From Planctomycetota bacterium (GTDB lineage: Bacteria > Planctomycetota > Planctomycetia > Pirellulales > UBA7805), in the NCBI GenBank assembly GCA_003389215.1, contig QQVP01000071.1, positions 1 through 64,000 of the forward strand: a stretch of 64,000 nucleotides of DNA. Reading direction: 5' to 3'. This document shows positions 26,949 to 35,952 of the stretch, one piece after another (position 1 is the stretch's first letter; every line of letters starts with the position of its first letter). Below the pieces are notes generated by a model. It did not search any database and had not been told where the DNA came from. It saw nothing but the letters and a program-made list of their open reading frames with translations. A program made the translations under genes and the position numbers.

Positions 26949-28973
26949 CTAGCGCGGCGGGTCGAGCGTGACTTCGAGCGTCACGTCGTCGTCGCCTCGC
27001 CGCACGACGACCTTGACGGTATCGCCCGACTTGTACTTCCGCAGCGCGCTGTCGAAGTCTTCGAGATTGGCGATACGGCTGTCGCCAAACCGGATGATGA
27101 CGTCGCCCGCCTCGAGGCCGCCACGCGCCGCGGGACTGCCCGGCGACGCCCCACTGATTGCATAGCCTTCCTTGTCGCCGGCAAAGTCGGGAATGCTGCC
27201 GAAGTAGGGTCGCGTCCCGCCTCGCCGTCGTGTGGGCTGTTGGGTGGCCAGATACTCGGGCCGCGACTCGTTGTCGCTGATCGCGACCGCCATGTCGGCG
27301 ACCATCAGCGCGACTCGCCGCATGCCCGGGACGTTGATCTTGTCGAAATCGTCGCTCGGCCGGTGATAGTCGCGGTGGGCCCCGGTAAAGAAGTGCATCG
27401 CCGGAATCTGACGGGCATAGAACGAGGCGTGGTCGCTGGGCCCAAAGCCGCTGGGGCTCTTGGTAATCTCGAACTCGTGAATCACGTTGAGTCGGTCGAC
27501 CAGCTCGTCGAAACGTTTCGCGGTGCCGGTCCCGTGCACAATCAACTTGTTGTCGGTCAGCCGGCCCACCATGTCGAGGTTCAACATGGCCACCGTCTTC
27601 TCCAGCGGGAAGAGCGGATTTTGAATGTAATGGGCACTGCCCAGTAGCCCACGCTCCTCGCCGGTAAAGGCGATGAACACCACGCGTCGGGCCAATTTCC
27701 GGCCGGCGAGTTGTTCGTGAGCGACCAGCTGTCGGGCGATTTCCAAGAGCGCGGCCACGCCGCTGCTGTTGTCGTCGGCCCCGTTGTGAATTTCGCGGTT
27801 CTCCGGATCGAAGGCCCCCGATTCGCCACGCCCAAGATGATCGTAGTGCGCCCCGATGACAATCGTCTCATCGGCCAGCGGACCTTCGCCTTCGAGGACG
27901 CCGACGACGTTGCTCACCTCGACCCTGCGCCGCTCGATCGTCGCCTCGCCCCGTAGCGACCAGCCCTTCAGTTCCTGACTGTTCGGTCGGAGCGTCTTGT
28001 CGAGGTCTTCCTCCAGCTGGTCGAGGCGCTTGCCCAACGACGCCTCGAATAACTCGTCCAACACCGCGCGTCGCACGTGGAATACGGGCGTTCCTTCGCG
28101 ATTGCCTCCTTCGCCGGCACGATGAAAGGCGAGCACCGGGTCGCGTTGCTCATCGATCCGCTCGGCGAATTCCTGGATCAGCTGGGCCTGGCGACGGACG
28201 CGCTCGATGTGCTCGGCGAGTTGCTCGGCCGTCGGGTTCTCGATCGCCTTGAACTCTGCATTCGTTTGGGCCAGGCGATCGACGGCGACTTGCCAACGTT
28301 CCTGGTGCTGGGCGACCTGCCGATCGATTTCCGCAGCCGTCGTGCAAAGCAACACCGCCTTGGCACCGTGTTCGAAGGCGTTGGAGATCTTGGTGCGAAA
28401 GAAGGCATGTCGCGACGGACCGGAGCCGAAAGGGCTATGCGGATCGCCCCAGCGGGGCTGATGACGCAGCACGATGACCGCCTTGCCCTCGACGTCGATG
28501 TCGGCGTAGTCGTCGTATTCCATGTCGGGCGCGGTGATGCCGTATCCGACGAAGACCAGGGGCACGTCTTCCAGCTGGGCGGAGCCACCGGCTGCCATGG
28601 TGCGGAAGTCGCGCTCGAGTTGCAGCACGATTTCGGTCTTGGTCGGGGCTTCCTGCGGACTCGCCACCTCGGCCGGCGGTCCCACGAAGGCGAGGTGATT
28701 CTCCGCCGCCGGTCCCAGCTTGGCGCTGGTGGTGATCGTAAACTTCTGCAAAGGCGAACCGTCGTAGAGCGCCGTCTCCAGTCCGGCTGCCTCGAACTCT
28801 TCAGCCAGGTAACGAGCCGCCCGCGGCAGTCCCGCGGTGTCGATGCCGCGTCCTTCGAGTTCGTCGGAGGCGAGAAACTCCACCACGCCCGACATCCGGG
28901 CTTCAACGCTGGCGGCGTCTTCGGCGGCGAGCGGGGTGGCGACGAGCAGCGCCAGCAGCAGCGCCGTGAGCAT
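26949..28973 (-). CDS. Secreted M28-family zinc aminopeptidase with PA and PDZ domains
   Basis: I use the ATG at 28973 (674 aa), which begins a signal peptide (MLTALLLALLVATPLAA). A protease-associated domain spans roughly residues 100-250. The M28 core follows with all zinc ligands: IGAHYDHLGRG, GADDNSSG, the EE pair in FTGEERGLLGS, LNLDMVGR and RDYHRPSDDFD. A C-terminal PDZ domain (about 575-670) carries SGASPGSPAARGGLEAGDVII. Between the PA half and the core is an unusual helical insert rich in Gln and Arg (QVAQHQERWQVAVDRLAQ). Substrate is probably extracellular peptides. It follows the PEP-CTERM promoter region; the start lacks a strong ribosome-binding site. Confidence 0.93.
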   Translation of the reverse strand: MLTALLLALLVATPLAAEDAASVEARMSGVVEFLASDELEGRGIDTAGLPRAARYLAEEFEAAGLETALYDGSPLQKFTITTSAKLGPAAENHLAFVGPPAEVASPQEAPTKTEIVLQLERDFRTMAAGGSAQLEDVPLVFVGYGITAPDMEYDDYADIDVEGKAVIVLRHQPRWGDPHSPFGSGPSRHAFFRTKISNAFEHGAKAVLLCTTAAEIDRQVAQHQERWQVAVDRLAQTNAEFKAIENPTAEQLAEHIERVRRQAQLIQEFAERIDEQRDPVLAFHRAGEGGNREGTPVFHVRRAVLDELFEASLGKRLDQLEEDLDKTLRPNSQELKGWSLRGEATIERRRVEVSNVVGVLEGEGPLADETIVIGAHYDHLGRGESGAFDPENREIHNGADDNSSGVAALLEIARQLVAHEQLAGRKLARRVVFIAFTGEERGLLGSAHYIQNPLFPLEKTVAMLNLDMVGRLTDNKLIVHGTGTAKRFDELVDRLNVIHEFEITKSPSGFGPSDHASFYARQIPAMHFFTGAHRDYHRPSDDFDKINVPGMRRVALMVADMAVAISDNESRPEYLATQQPTRRRGGTRPYFGSIPDFAGDKEGYAISGASPGSPAARGGLEAGDVIIRFGDSRIANLEDFDSALRKYKSGDTVKVVVRRGDDDVTLEVTLDPPR

Positions 28974-29509
28974 GGCTAGCGGGCGGCGATTCGGGTGCGG
29001 GGCGAGGGCCAAAGTTGGGCGGGACACAGGCGGGCTCAAGTAGGGTGAGGTGCAGGAGAGTCGGAGGAAATGACAGCAGTCCTGGGAATTCTCTGCGGGC
29101 AATCCGAAATCGTCAAGTCTGCGGGCATTGCAGCTTGATGGCACCGCGATCGCCCCAATTGCTGCCGTTGCCGGCGACCAAGACAACGGTGCGATTTCGC
29201 TTTTGACACGCCGTCGACGAGTCGCTATTCTCCCCGCCCCCGCACGAGAAGCCGTCGCTCTTGCTAGGCATCTCGCCCCCGCACCCCCAACCATTTGTCC
29301 GCCCGCGAACGGCGACGAGCCACGCCGACTCGGGGCCAACCGAGAGACCTCGCCGGGCACGCGCTGCATCCAGGCCGTCGCGGAGTTTTCGCGAATGCGG
29401 CACCTGTGCGTATATGTCCAGAAGCCGGGGTCAGGTCGAGAACGCGCGTACGCGAGCATCGTCTGGCAGTCGCCAGGGAGGCGTCGAGTTGCACGGAGAC
29501 CAATTGCTG
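28974..29509. other. 536-base divergent intergenic region, nothing recognised
   Basis: Between the peptidase gene (minus) and the receiver gene (plus). Several ORFs cross it but none shows a family, ribosome-binding site or coding signature I trust. It presumably holds promoters for both directions. Confidence 0.4.
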
Positions 29510-29920
29510 ATGACCGAGTCCGCTACTGAAACCGCGGCCGTGCTGATCGTGGATCCCTCGTCCGATTCGCGGGAGGTCCTGCGGACCGCTCTCGCGCACT
29601 GTGGCTGGAAGATTCTCGAGGCGACCCACGCCCAGCAGGGGCTGGATATGTTGGACCAGTATCACCCACGCATCGTCGTGCTCGACGTGGAACCGGAGCG
29701 CGAGGTGGCGGTCGAGCCGCAGCTGCTTGAGCAGATTTCGCGGCGAGTCGACGCGGCTGAGGGTCAGCTGGTCGTGTTGGGGCAGGTGGGCAGGGCCGCC
29801 GCGAATATCGCGGATACGACGATGCCCGACGCCCATGGTCGGCAATCCTTCGCGAAACCCTACCAATACGGGGCTGTGATTCGTAAAATTGAGGAACTCG
29901 TGCGGCAGGCAGCCCGGTGA
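29510..29920 (+). CDS. Stand-alone response-regulator receiver domain, degenerate
   Basis: The ATG at 29510, ten bases after GGAGAC, gives 136 aa. The fold is recognisable: VLIVDPSSDSREVLRTAL at the N-terminus, the phospho-acceptor candidate Asp59 in RIVVLDVEPE, and Lys116 in FAKPYQYGAVI. The acidic pair that binds magnesium is reduced to one Asp (VDPSS instead of VDD), and the switch Ser/Thr position reads VVLGQVG, so phosphorylation may be impaired. There is no output domain. The gene lies 211 bases upstream of an FHA-GAF-histidine kinase on the same strand, suggesting the two form one pathway. Confidence 0.75.
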   Translation: MTESATETAAVLIVDPSSDSREVLRTALAHCGWKILEATHAQQGLDMLDQYHPRIVVLDVEPEREVAVEPQLLEQISRRVDAAEGQLVVLGQVGRAAANIADTTMPDAHGRQSFAKPYQYGAVIRKIEELVRQAAR

Positions 29921-30131
29921 GACTTCGCCGATTTGTCGCCACAAACGGTTGTGTTTTCGAGCGGTAGCTGGTCGGCAGGTGGCCGACCGAATCCAACCGA
30001 CGGGGGTCCGACCGACTGAGTCCCACGAACGGGGCCAGGCCGACTGGGCCGATGCGTCGGCGAAGCTATCGGGCTCCGCCCAACGGTGGTGTTCATACGA
30101 CCTCGAGTCCCTTCGTGCGTTAGGTCATCTC

Positions 30132-31880
30132 GTGCCATCTTTGTTTGTGATTCGCGGACGCGATCGTGGCCACCGCTACAACCTGGCGGATGGTCCGATC
30201 AGCATCGGCCGTGGTGCCAATAGCGACGTTCGCTTGCACGACACGGAGGTCTCCCGGCGTCACGCCGAAATTCGTCGTAACGGCAGCGGCTGCCAACTGC
30301 TCGATCTCGGCAGCAGCAACGGCAGCTTCGTCAACGGCGATCGGGTGACGCAACACGAGTTGAAGAGCGGCGACCAGGTGCTCATCGGTCGCACACTGAT
30401 GCTCTTTACCGGGGGCGATCCCGACAGTGCTTCGGCCACCGCGAGCGTCGACATCGTCAAGCAGGGCCACCGCGACGACTCGCAAATCGTGCGGACGATG
30501 ACTCGCGAAGAGGGCAGCCGCGACATCTTCAGCCCCGCCGCCGCGGACGGAGAGAGTCCTTGGCTTGCCCGGGCGCGGAGCAACCTGGAAGTGATGTACC
30601 GCACGGCCCTGGCGGTCAGTCATACGCTCGACATCCAGGAGCTGCTCGACCGGATCATGCTGCTGATCTTCGAGTGGGTCGAGGCCGATCGCGGCTGCAT
30701 CATGTTGCTGAACAACGAGACGGAGGAGCTCGAGCCCAAGGTGCGCCGCAATCGCAGCGGCAAGGACATCGACGAGAAGATCACGATCAGCAAGACGATC
30801 CTGGACTACGTGCTGCAGAACAACGAGGGCGTGCTGACCAGCAACGCCCGTGACGACAGCCGCTGGGACACCGGTGCGAGCATTGTTTCGATGGGCGTCC
30901 GCGAGGCGATTTGTGCGCCGATGCGGGGCCGCTACGGCGTCGTGGGGGCCATCTACATCGATACGTTTACCGAGCCGCACCGCGTCATTCAGCAGGGCGG
31001 GGCGACCAAGTTCAGCGAAGAGCATTTGAAGTTGATGATCGCCATCGCGCATCAGGCGGCCCTGGCGGTCGAAGACACCTCCTACTATTCGGCCATGGTC
31101 GACGCCGAGCGACTGGCCGCCGTGGGACAGACGATCGCCACGCTTTCGCACCACATCAAGAACATTCTGCAGGGCATCCGCGGGGGCAGCTTCTTGATCG
31201 AGATGGGCCTCTCCAGCGACGACAACGAAGTCGTCAAAAAGGGCTGGGGCATCGTCGAGAAGAACCAGGGCCGCATCAGCAATCTCGTCATGGACATGCT
31301 CTCCTTCAGCAAAGAGCGCGAGCCCGACCTGGTGCTGTCCGACTTGAACCAGGTGGTCGACGACGTCGTCGAGTTGATGGAATCGCGGGCGATGGAGTAC
31401 CAGGTGCAGCTCAACTGGCAACCCAGCGAGCGGTTGCCGCAGTCGATGTTCGATCCCGAAGGCATGCACCGGGCGATACTGAACGTGGCGACCAACGCCA
31501 TCGACGCCTGTGAATCGAGATCGCGCGACGCAACCGACTACGCCGGTCAGGTTGACGTGTCGACCGAGTACGACGAAGCGGGTCGCCTTCTGCGCGTGGT
31601 CATCTGCGACAACGGCGGCGGCATCGCGCCGGAAGACATCAAGCAGATGTTCAATATCTTCGTTTCGAAGAAGGGGAGTCGCGGAACCGGGCTGGGACTG
31701 CCGGTGAGTCAGAAGATCCTCACCGAGCATGGAGGCCGCATCCTGGTCGATAGCGAGGTCGGCGTGGGGAGCCGATTCGCTCTCGAGCTGCCTTTGATCG
31801 AAGAACCACCCACGGGGTCGGATATGCCCAATCTGCCTTCGCCCGACGACTCCGATATTCTCGACACGAGGCAGTCGTAG
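30132..31880 (+). CDS. FHA-GAF-histidine kinase
   Basis: I place the start at the GTG at 30132 (582 aa), so the protein opens with (V/M)PSLFVIRGRDRGHRY. Residues 1-95 are an FHA domain (ISIGRGANSDVRL, SRRHAEI, LGSSNGSFVNG) that binds phosphothreonine. A GAF domain follows at about 150-325 (WVEADRGCIMLLN, GAIYID). The kinase has the H-box TLSHHIKNILQG near 340, N-box NVATNAIDACES, G1 DNGGGI and G2 GTGLGLPVSQKI. No transmembrane helix is visible, so it is cytoplasmic. The FHA head links Ser/Thr kinase signalling to two-component signalling. The upstream receiver protein is a candidate partner. No strong ribosome-binding site precedes the GTG. Confidence 0.9.
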   Translation: MPSLFVIRGRDRGHRYNLADGPISIGRGANSDVRLHDTEVSRRHAEIRRNGSGCQLLDLGSSNGSFVNGDRVTQHELKSGDQVLIGRTLMLFTGGDPDSASATASVDIVKQGHRDDSQIVRTMTREEGSRDIFSPAAADGESPWLARARSNLEVMYRTALAVSHTLDIQELLDRIMLLIFEWVEADRGCIMLLNNETEELEPKVRRNRSGKDIDEKITISKTILDYVLQNNEGVLTSNARDDSRWDTGASIVSMGVREAICAPMRGRYGVVGAIYIDTFTEPHRVIQQGGATKFSEEHLKLMIAIAHQAALAVEDTSYYSAMVDAERLAAVGQTIATLSHHIKNILQGIRGGSFLIEMGLSSDDNEVVKKGWGIVEKNQGRISNLVMDMLSFSKEREPDLVLSDLNQVVDDVVELMESRAMEYQVQLNWQPSERLPQSMFDPEGMHRAILNVATNAIDACESRSRDATDYAGQVDVSTEYDEAGRLLRVVICDNGGGIAPEDIKQMFNIFVSKKGSRGTGLGLPVSQKILTEHGGRILVDSEVGVGSRFALELPLIEEPPTGSDMPNLPSPDDSDILDTRQS

Positions 31881-31888
31881 GCGACCGC

Positions 31889-32680
31889 TTACTCGGCTGG
31901 CTTGAGCTGCTCGGCGAATACCTGCTCGAGTTTCTTGAGCTTCGGCACGATCACGTAGCGGCAATATCGATTCCGCTTGTTGCGGCGATAGAAATCCTGG
32001 TGGTCCGCTTCGGCCGGGTAGAAGGTCTCGAACTCTTTGATCTCGGTCACGATCGGGTTGCGAAACGCGCCCGACTTGTCGAGCTCTTCGAGATAGCTTG
32101 CAGCCAGTCGGCGTTGCTCTTCGTCGTGATAGAGAATAATCGACCGATACTGCGGGCCGACGTCGTTTCCCTGACGGTTGGGCGTGGTAGGATCGTGCGT
32201 CCGCCAGAAGACCTCCAGCAGCTTCGGATAACTGATGACCTGCGGATCATAGCGGACTTGAAACACCTCGGCGTGCCCCGTGTTGCCGCGGACCACTTCG
32301 TAATAGGTGGGATCCTTGGTGTCGCCGCCGGAATAGCCCGACTCGACCGACGCGACACCTGCGAGCTGCTCGAACACCGCCTCGCCACACCAGAAGCAAC
32401 CCGAGCCAAAGGTGGCCGTGGCGAGCTGACCCTCGGGCGGATAGTTGGCCACCCGCACCGCCTCGCCGGCGTCTGCCGCCGCCAAGTCTCCGCTTGCGTC
32501 CTGGGCGCCGTCGCGCGAACCTGACTTCGGCGTCTTCAGTTGGTCGGCCGAGGGAAAGTTGGCGTCGTCGTAGTGGGCCACCGCATGCCTGCCGTAGACC
32601 CAATGCCTGGCGAGGACGGTGAGGCCAACCACCCCGCCCGCAACCAGGAGAACGACGAGAGCAAACATGACGCGGGCCAT
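31889..32680 (-). CDS. msrA: Peptide methionine-S-sulfoxide reductase MsrA, membrane-anchored
   Basis: A 263-residue protein that repairs oxidised methionine. An N-terminal helix (VMFALVVLLVAGGVVGLTVLA) and about 60 linker residues precede the MsrA domain, so the enzyme is probably tethered on the outer face of the inner membrane. The active site GSGCFWCGEAVF (nucleophile Cys95) is intact, as are SGYSGGDTKDPTYYEV, GNTGHAEVFQV and HDPTTPNRQGNDVG. A second Cys occurs at 98 and another near the C-terminus (NRYCRYVIV), possible recycling partner. It is convergent with the FHA kinase, leaving eight bases between the stops. Confidence 0.95.
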   Translation of the reverse strand: MARVMFALVVLLVAGGVVGLTVLARHWVYGRHAVAHYDDANFPSADQLKTPKSGSRDGAQDASGDLAAADAGEAVRVANYPPEGQLATATFGSGCFWCGEAVFEQLAGVASVESGYSGGDTKDPTYYEVVRGNTGHAEVFQVRYDPQVISYPKLLEVFWRTHDPTTPNRQGNDVGPQYRSIILYHDEEQRRLAASYLEELDKSGAFRNPIVTEIKEFETFYPAEADHQDFYRRNKRNRYCRYVIVPKLKKLEQVFAEQLKPAE

Positions 32681-32969
32681 AGCAACGACTCGGGCGCGGA
32701 CAGGAGGAACTGAGGACGATGGGGCGTTTCGTGAGGGCGTCTTGCGGCGGATTGAAGTCCGCCTAGGCCTTGAAGATAGCGACTCTCGTCCTACGCACCA
32801 ACGTCGCTGTTGGTTCGCGGCGTCGACGGAGTACGCGTGGACTCGCCGATCCCATTTAGGACCGAATCGACTACCGGACCTCGTTAGCTTTCACGTCACC
32901 CACGAGACGGGCGAGGGGTGCTGCACTGAAAGCACACGCGATGTGTCGGTCGGGAAACCGCCTTAATCG

Positions 32970-33689
32970 TCATTCGTCGGCGACGGGCACCGACTCGAAG
33001 ACCCGGATGCTATAGCGGCCCCGTCCGTCGCGGCCGCTCGAGGTGGCGATCAGTCGCGCCGGTCCGTCGGCCTGGGCCGTAAAGATCAGCTGTGAGCCGT
33101 CGTTCACCGCGTCGGTGTCATCGTTGCTGTAGACTTGCCCATCGACGTGAATCGAAATGAACGTGTCGAACGAGCCGCTCCGCATCTGCGCGACGTAGGT
33201 GCGGCCCGCCTTGACCTTCATGTCCATCACATCGGCCCGTTCGCCGTACTTCAGCAGCAGCTGGTCGTCGTTGGTCAGCTCGCCGTCTTCGCGGAGCACC
33301 TGATTCAAGCCCTGGCGCACCACGGTCATTTGATAGCCGCCTTGCGAGTCTTCGCTGTAGCCGGCAATGACCGCCTCCCAGAGTCCGCCCTCGGGGGTCA
33401 CCAGCCGCAACAGCGAGCCGCCGTTGCCGTCGGGCGAGTCGTCGTTCGAGTACGGCTGACCCGAAGGGCCGGTGAGGTAGAGGTAGGTGTCCCAGGTGTC
33501 GCCGACGGGGCGCAACGTGACGGTGAGCAGCTGATTGCCCTCCGTCTCGAACTCGTGGATGTCCATCGGGCTCTTGCGATCGGGATGCCGCGCGTCGCCA
33601 TCGGTCAGCTCGCCGTCGATCACCGTCGGCATGGCACCGGTGAGCAGCAACGGCAGTGCGACCGCGACGAGAAGGTTGGCCGACTTCAT
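32970..33689 (-). CDS. Secreted protein with two PPC-like (pre-peptidase C-terminal) domains
   Basis: Start ATG follows GGAGAG by seven bases. The 239-residue precursor has a signal peptide (LLVAVALPLLLTGA). Two similar beta-sandwich modules follow: the first contains LLTVTLRPVGDTWDTYLYLTG and SNDDSPDGNGGSL, the second TYVAQMRSGSFDTFISIHVDG and SNDDTDAVNDGSQL. Both match the pattern of bacterial pre-peptidase C-terminal domains, in which SNDD-type loops bind calcium in some members. No catalytic domain is present, so it is likely an adhesive or carbohydrate-binding secreted protein. A 14-bp tandem repeat lies about 110 bases upstream of the start. Confidence 0.8.
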   Translation of the reverse strand: MKSANLLVAVALPLLLTGAMPTVIDGELTDGDARHPDRKSPMDIHEFETEGNQLLTVTLRPVGDTWDTYLYLTGPSGQPYSNDDSPDGNGGSLLRLVTPEGGLWEAVIAGYSEDSQGGYQMTVVRQGLNQVLREDGELTNDDQLLLKYGERADVMDMKVKAGRTYVAQMRSGSFDTFISIHVDGQVYSNDDTDAVNDGSQLIFTAQADGPARLIATSSGRDGRGRYSIRVFESVPVADE

Positions 33690-33799
33690 AGCAGTCTCTC
33701 CGATCCCAATTGTCTATTGCCAGCGAACCACAAGCCGACGACTTGGAGCCATCGCGTTGGACGGATCGCCGCGCAAAGGGCGGTTCGGCTTCCCCCCCC

Positions 33800-33855
33800 G
33801 TCGATTTCGTGCCGTCGATTTCGTGTCGTCGCATTCGTGCCGTCGCGTACGTGCC
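33800..33855. repeat. 14-bp tandem repeat, four units
   Basis: Units GTCGATTTCGTGCC, GTCGATTTCGTGTC, GTCGCATTCGTGCC and GTCGCGTACGTGCC follow one another without gaps. The core CGTGYC is constant and the centre drifts. Confidence 0.85.
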
Positions 33856-34024
33856 GTCGGGTCTGTGTTGCCCGAGCCCGCTCATGATCTCCGAGCCATT
33901 TGACGACGCGACCCTGAGCGTATCGCCTCCTCTCAGGCCTGTCAAACTGCCGCGGCGACGCGGGCAAGCGTTGCCGCTTGTGCTGCGCTTGCCCGTCTCG
34001 CGGCATGGTTGTAAAATGACGTTG

Positions 34025-34030
34025 TATAAT
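34025..34030 (+). promoter_or_regulatory. Candidate -10 TATAAT
   Basis: TATAATGGC lies 93 bases upstream of the ATG at 34123. No -35 match at the usual distance was found, so support is only the consensus hexamer in a GC-rich region. Confidence 0.35.
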
Positions 34031-34122
34031 GGCGGCGATCTGAGACGTGGTGTTTCCCGGGCGTTATCCTCAGCTGGCATGAACACCGGCTTGCCAAGTC
34101 GATGCACGCGACGAGGTCGTCC

Positions 34123-34506
34123 ATGAACAATCCCTACGCCGCACCGGAGTCGGTCGTTGACGAGCGTGTCCGTCGCGCGGCCTCTGCGCGGTTCTTCCGT
34201 ACCCTGCTGTGGTCGATCGGGCTCGCACTCGGTCTGGGGCTTCTCGGTCTCATCGGCGGCAATGTCGTCGGTCGTCTGGCCTGCGATCTCTTTCCGAATT
34301 ACTACGCCGATGTCGTCTTCGGCGGACGTTTTGGCAGCGCGCCCTCGGACAAGGTCCGCGCGATCGTGGTCGTGAATACGTCGCTTAACGGCGGCGCAGG
34401 CGGCTTCTGGATCGGGTTGTTGCTGCCCTGGCTCCATCTGGCTTGGGTGCGGTACCACGTCGGCCGGGCGGCTCGCTCGTCGACTTCCGAGGATGCCGCG
34501 CGATGA
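34123..34506 (+). CDS. Small membrane protein with N-terminal NPYAAP motif
   Basis: The ATG at 34123 gives MNNPYAAPESVVDE, 127 aa. The NPYxxP box near the N-terminus is a recurrent feature of short planctomycete membrane proteins whose function is unknown. Two hydrophobic segments follow: LLWSIGLALGLGLLGLIGGNVVG and GGAGGFWIGLLLPWLHLAW, with a soluble part between. The stop codon overlaps the next start by 4 bases (ATGA), so the two are coupled. I infer only that both work in the membrane. Confidence 0.75.
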   Translation: MNNPYAAPESVVDERVRRAASARFFRTLLWSIGLALGLGLLGLIGGNVVGRLACDLFPNYYADVVFGGRFGSAPSDKVRAIVVVNTSLNGGAGGFWIGLLLPWLHLAWVRYHVGRAARSSTSEDAAR

Positions 34507-35204
34507 GCGATTCGGAACGACCACGCTGGCAGTTCGGGCTCTCGACGCTGCTCGTCGCGGTGACGGCCTTGAGCGTGTTCTTCGCCGCCACGTCCGCGGC
34601 CGGACTGTTCGGCGCGGTTGCGGCATCCCTATTCATGGGGCTCGTCTTCCTGGCGTTCGGATTCTTCGCCCGCTCCAGGTTGTATCGCGTCGCCGGTGTG
34701 GTGGCGATTTCCTGCGCGCTCGGTTGGGCCGCGTTTACCATCCGGCACGTGAGTTCAACCTCCTCACTCGATGTCGGCCAGTTTGCCGCGGTGCGCACGC
34801 GGTCGAGCTGGTATCTCGGCGGCAAGGAGGTCTACGTACATCACGTCCTGGGCGTCGTGCCCGGAGAGAATCTGGCAGCCGACCGCAGCGCGGCGTTCGA
34901 GGCGGACGATTCGTGGCTGAGTGTCAAACGTCAGGTGCGGATTCTGGGCTGGCCGGTGTCGCGACCGGCCGATCACTTTCGCTTGGGCGAGAACTCCTTC
35001 AGCCACGAGGATCGGCAGCGTTGTCGCGCCTATGTGATCCGATCGCTGCTGACCAGCGAGGATCCGGAGTTGCGATTTCAAGCGGTGAACACCGTCTCGC
35101 TCGATCTTTACCTGGGGCAATCCGACGACGTCTGGAGGCTGCGCGACGATCCCGACGAGCGGGTGCGCGGATCGGTGCGCGAGCGCTTCGGTGCCGGGGA
35201 GTAG
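34503..35204 (+). CDS. Planctomycete membrane protein of unknown function
   Basis: Start at the ATG overlapping the preceding stop; 233 aa. MSDSERPRWQFGLSTLLVAVTALSVFFAA opens the protein: the FxLSTLLxAVT phrase followed by two to three hydrophobic segments is a common planctomycete head domain. The C-terminal half is soluble and ends with ELRFQAVNTVSLDLYLGQSDDVWRLRDDPDERVRGSV, which looks like helical repeat (HEAT-like) sequence. I do not recognise the family. Coupled expression with the NPYAAP protein suggests a shared membrane role. Confidence 0.7.
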   Translation: MSDSERPRWQFGLSTLLVAVTALSVFFAATSAAGLFGAVAASLFMGLVFLAFGFFARSRLYRVAGVVAISCALGWAAFTIRHVSSTSSLDVGQFAAVRTRSSWYLGGKEVYVHHVLGVVPGENLAADRSAAFEADDSWLSVKRQVRILGWPVSRPADHFRLGENSFSHEDRQRCRAYVIRSLLTSEDPELRFQAVNTVSLDLYLGQSDDVWRLRDDPDERVRGSVRERFGAGE

Positions 35205-35274
35205 CCGACGGGGAATTGCAGACGGGGAGTCGCGGAATCGCCCGCGTTGCGCGGTCACTTCGAGAACAGTAGAA

Positions 35275-35952
35275 CTACAGCTGGTAGCCCGCGGGCGCAC
35301 CGACGAATGGGTTGGTGGCCTTCTCGCGGCCGATCGTGGTCACCGGTCCGTGGCCCGGCAGCACCAGCGTGTCGTCCGGCAGCGTGAAGAGCTTGGTGTG
35401 GATGCCGCTCGTGAGGGCTTCCAGGCTGCCGTCGGGAAAGTCGGTGCGGCCGATGCTGCCTGCGAACAGCACGTCGCCGCCAAAGACGACCGCCGGCGGA
35501 TGAGCTTCCCAGATCAACACGATGTGTCCGGCGGAGTGTCCCGGAATCTCGCGCACGGTCAGCTCGAATCCCGCCGCGGCAAAGGGTTCGCCTTCGCGCA
35601 GCAATTGATCTGCCGGCGGACTGACCAAGGACAGGCCGAAAGCGGCCGAGAGGTTTTTCCGAGGATCGGTCAGCTTTTCCTCGTCTCCATGTCCGATGAC
35701 CAGGGGGGCGTCGGGCCAGCGCTCTTTCAGGGCCGCGTTGCCGGCAATGTGATCGCTGTGTCCGTGCGTATTCAGAATGGCCGCCGGCTCGAGTTGCCGC
35801 GGTTCCAGGAAATCGAGAATCTTTTCAGGTTCGAGACCGGGATCGACGACGAGACAGTCGTGGCGGTCTGCCAGGCGGGCAATCAGCGTATTCTCGTCGA
35901 AAGGGACCGAAACGATGATCTCGAGTTCGGCCTGGGGATGGTCGACTCTCAC
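35275..35952 (-). CDS. MBL-fold metallo-hydrolase (glyoxalase II-like)
   Basis: I use the GTG at 35952, after GGGAGAG, giving 225 aa. The metal site is complete: THGHSDH near residue 62, GHSAGH, GGDVLF and a final HGP (LPGHGPVTTIG). LFAGSIGRTDFPDGS is typical of the YcbL/GloB-related subgroup that hydrolyses thioesters, so hydroxyacylglutathione or a similar thioester is a plausible substrate, though this is inference. The gene lies alone; the ORF extension to 36231 lacks coding character. Confidence 0.88.
   Translation of the reverse strand: MRVDHPQAELEIIVSVPFDENTLIARLADRHDCLVVDPGLEPEKILDFLEPRQLEPAAILNTHGHSDHIAGNAALKERWPDAPLVIGHGDEEKLTDPRKNLSAAFGLSLVSPPADQLLREGEPFAAAGFELTVREIPGHSAGHIVLIWEAHPPAVVFGGDVLFAGSIGRTDFPDGSLEALTSGIHTKLFTLPDDTLVLPGHGPVTTIGREKATNPFVGAPAGYQL

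Larger units (their letters stand above)
33690..34122. other. Divergent intergenic region with 14-bp tandem repeat and a TATAAT element
   Basis: A 433-base gap between the PPC gene (minus) and the NPYAAP gene (plus). It contains a run of eight Cs, four 14-bp repeat units and a TATAAT at 34025-34030. The long minus-strand ORF 33118-34626 that spans it is an artefact of base composition, because it lies antisense or out of frame to real genes at both ends. Confidence 0.55.

Noticed and set aside
29139-29153. TGGCAC-N5-TCGC resembling sigma-54
   Set aside because: Mismatch in the -12 box and about 370 bases from the next gene; likely chance in GC-rich DNA.
30120-31964. 614-aa minus-strand ORF antisense to the FHA kinase
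   Set aside because: Shadow of a high-GC gene in the opposite frame; His/Arg/Asp-rich, no motifs.
33118-34626. 502-aa minus-strand ORF across the PPC gene and intergenic space
   Set aside because: Out of frame with the real PPC protein and Arg-rich without domains.
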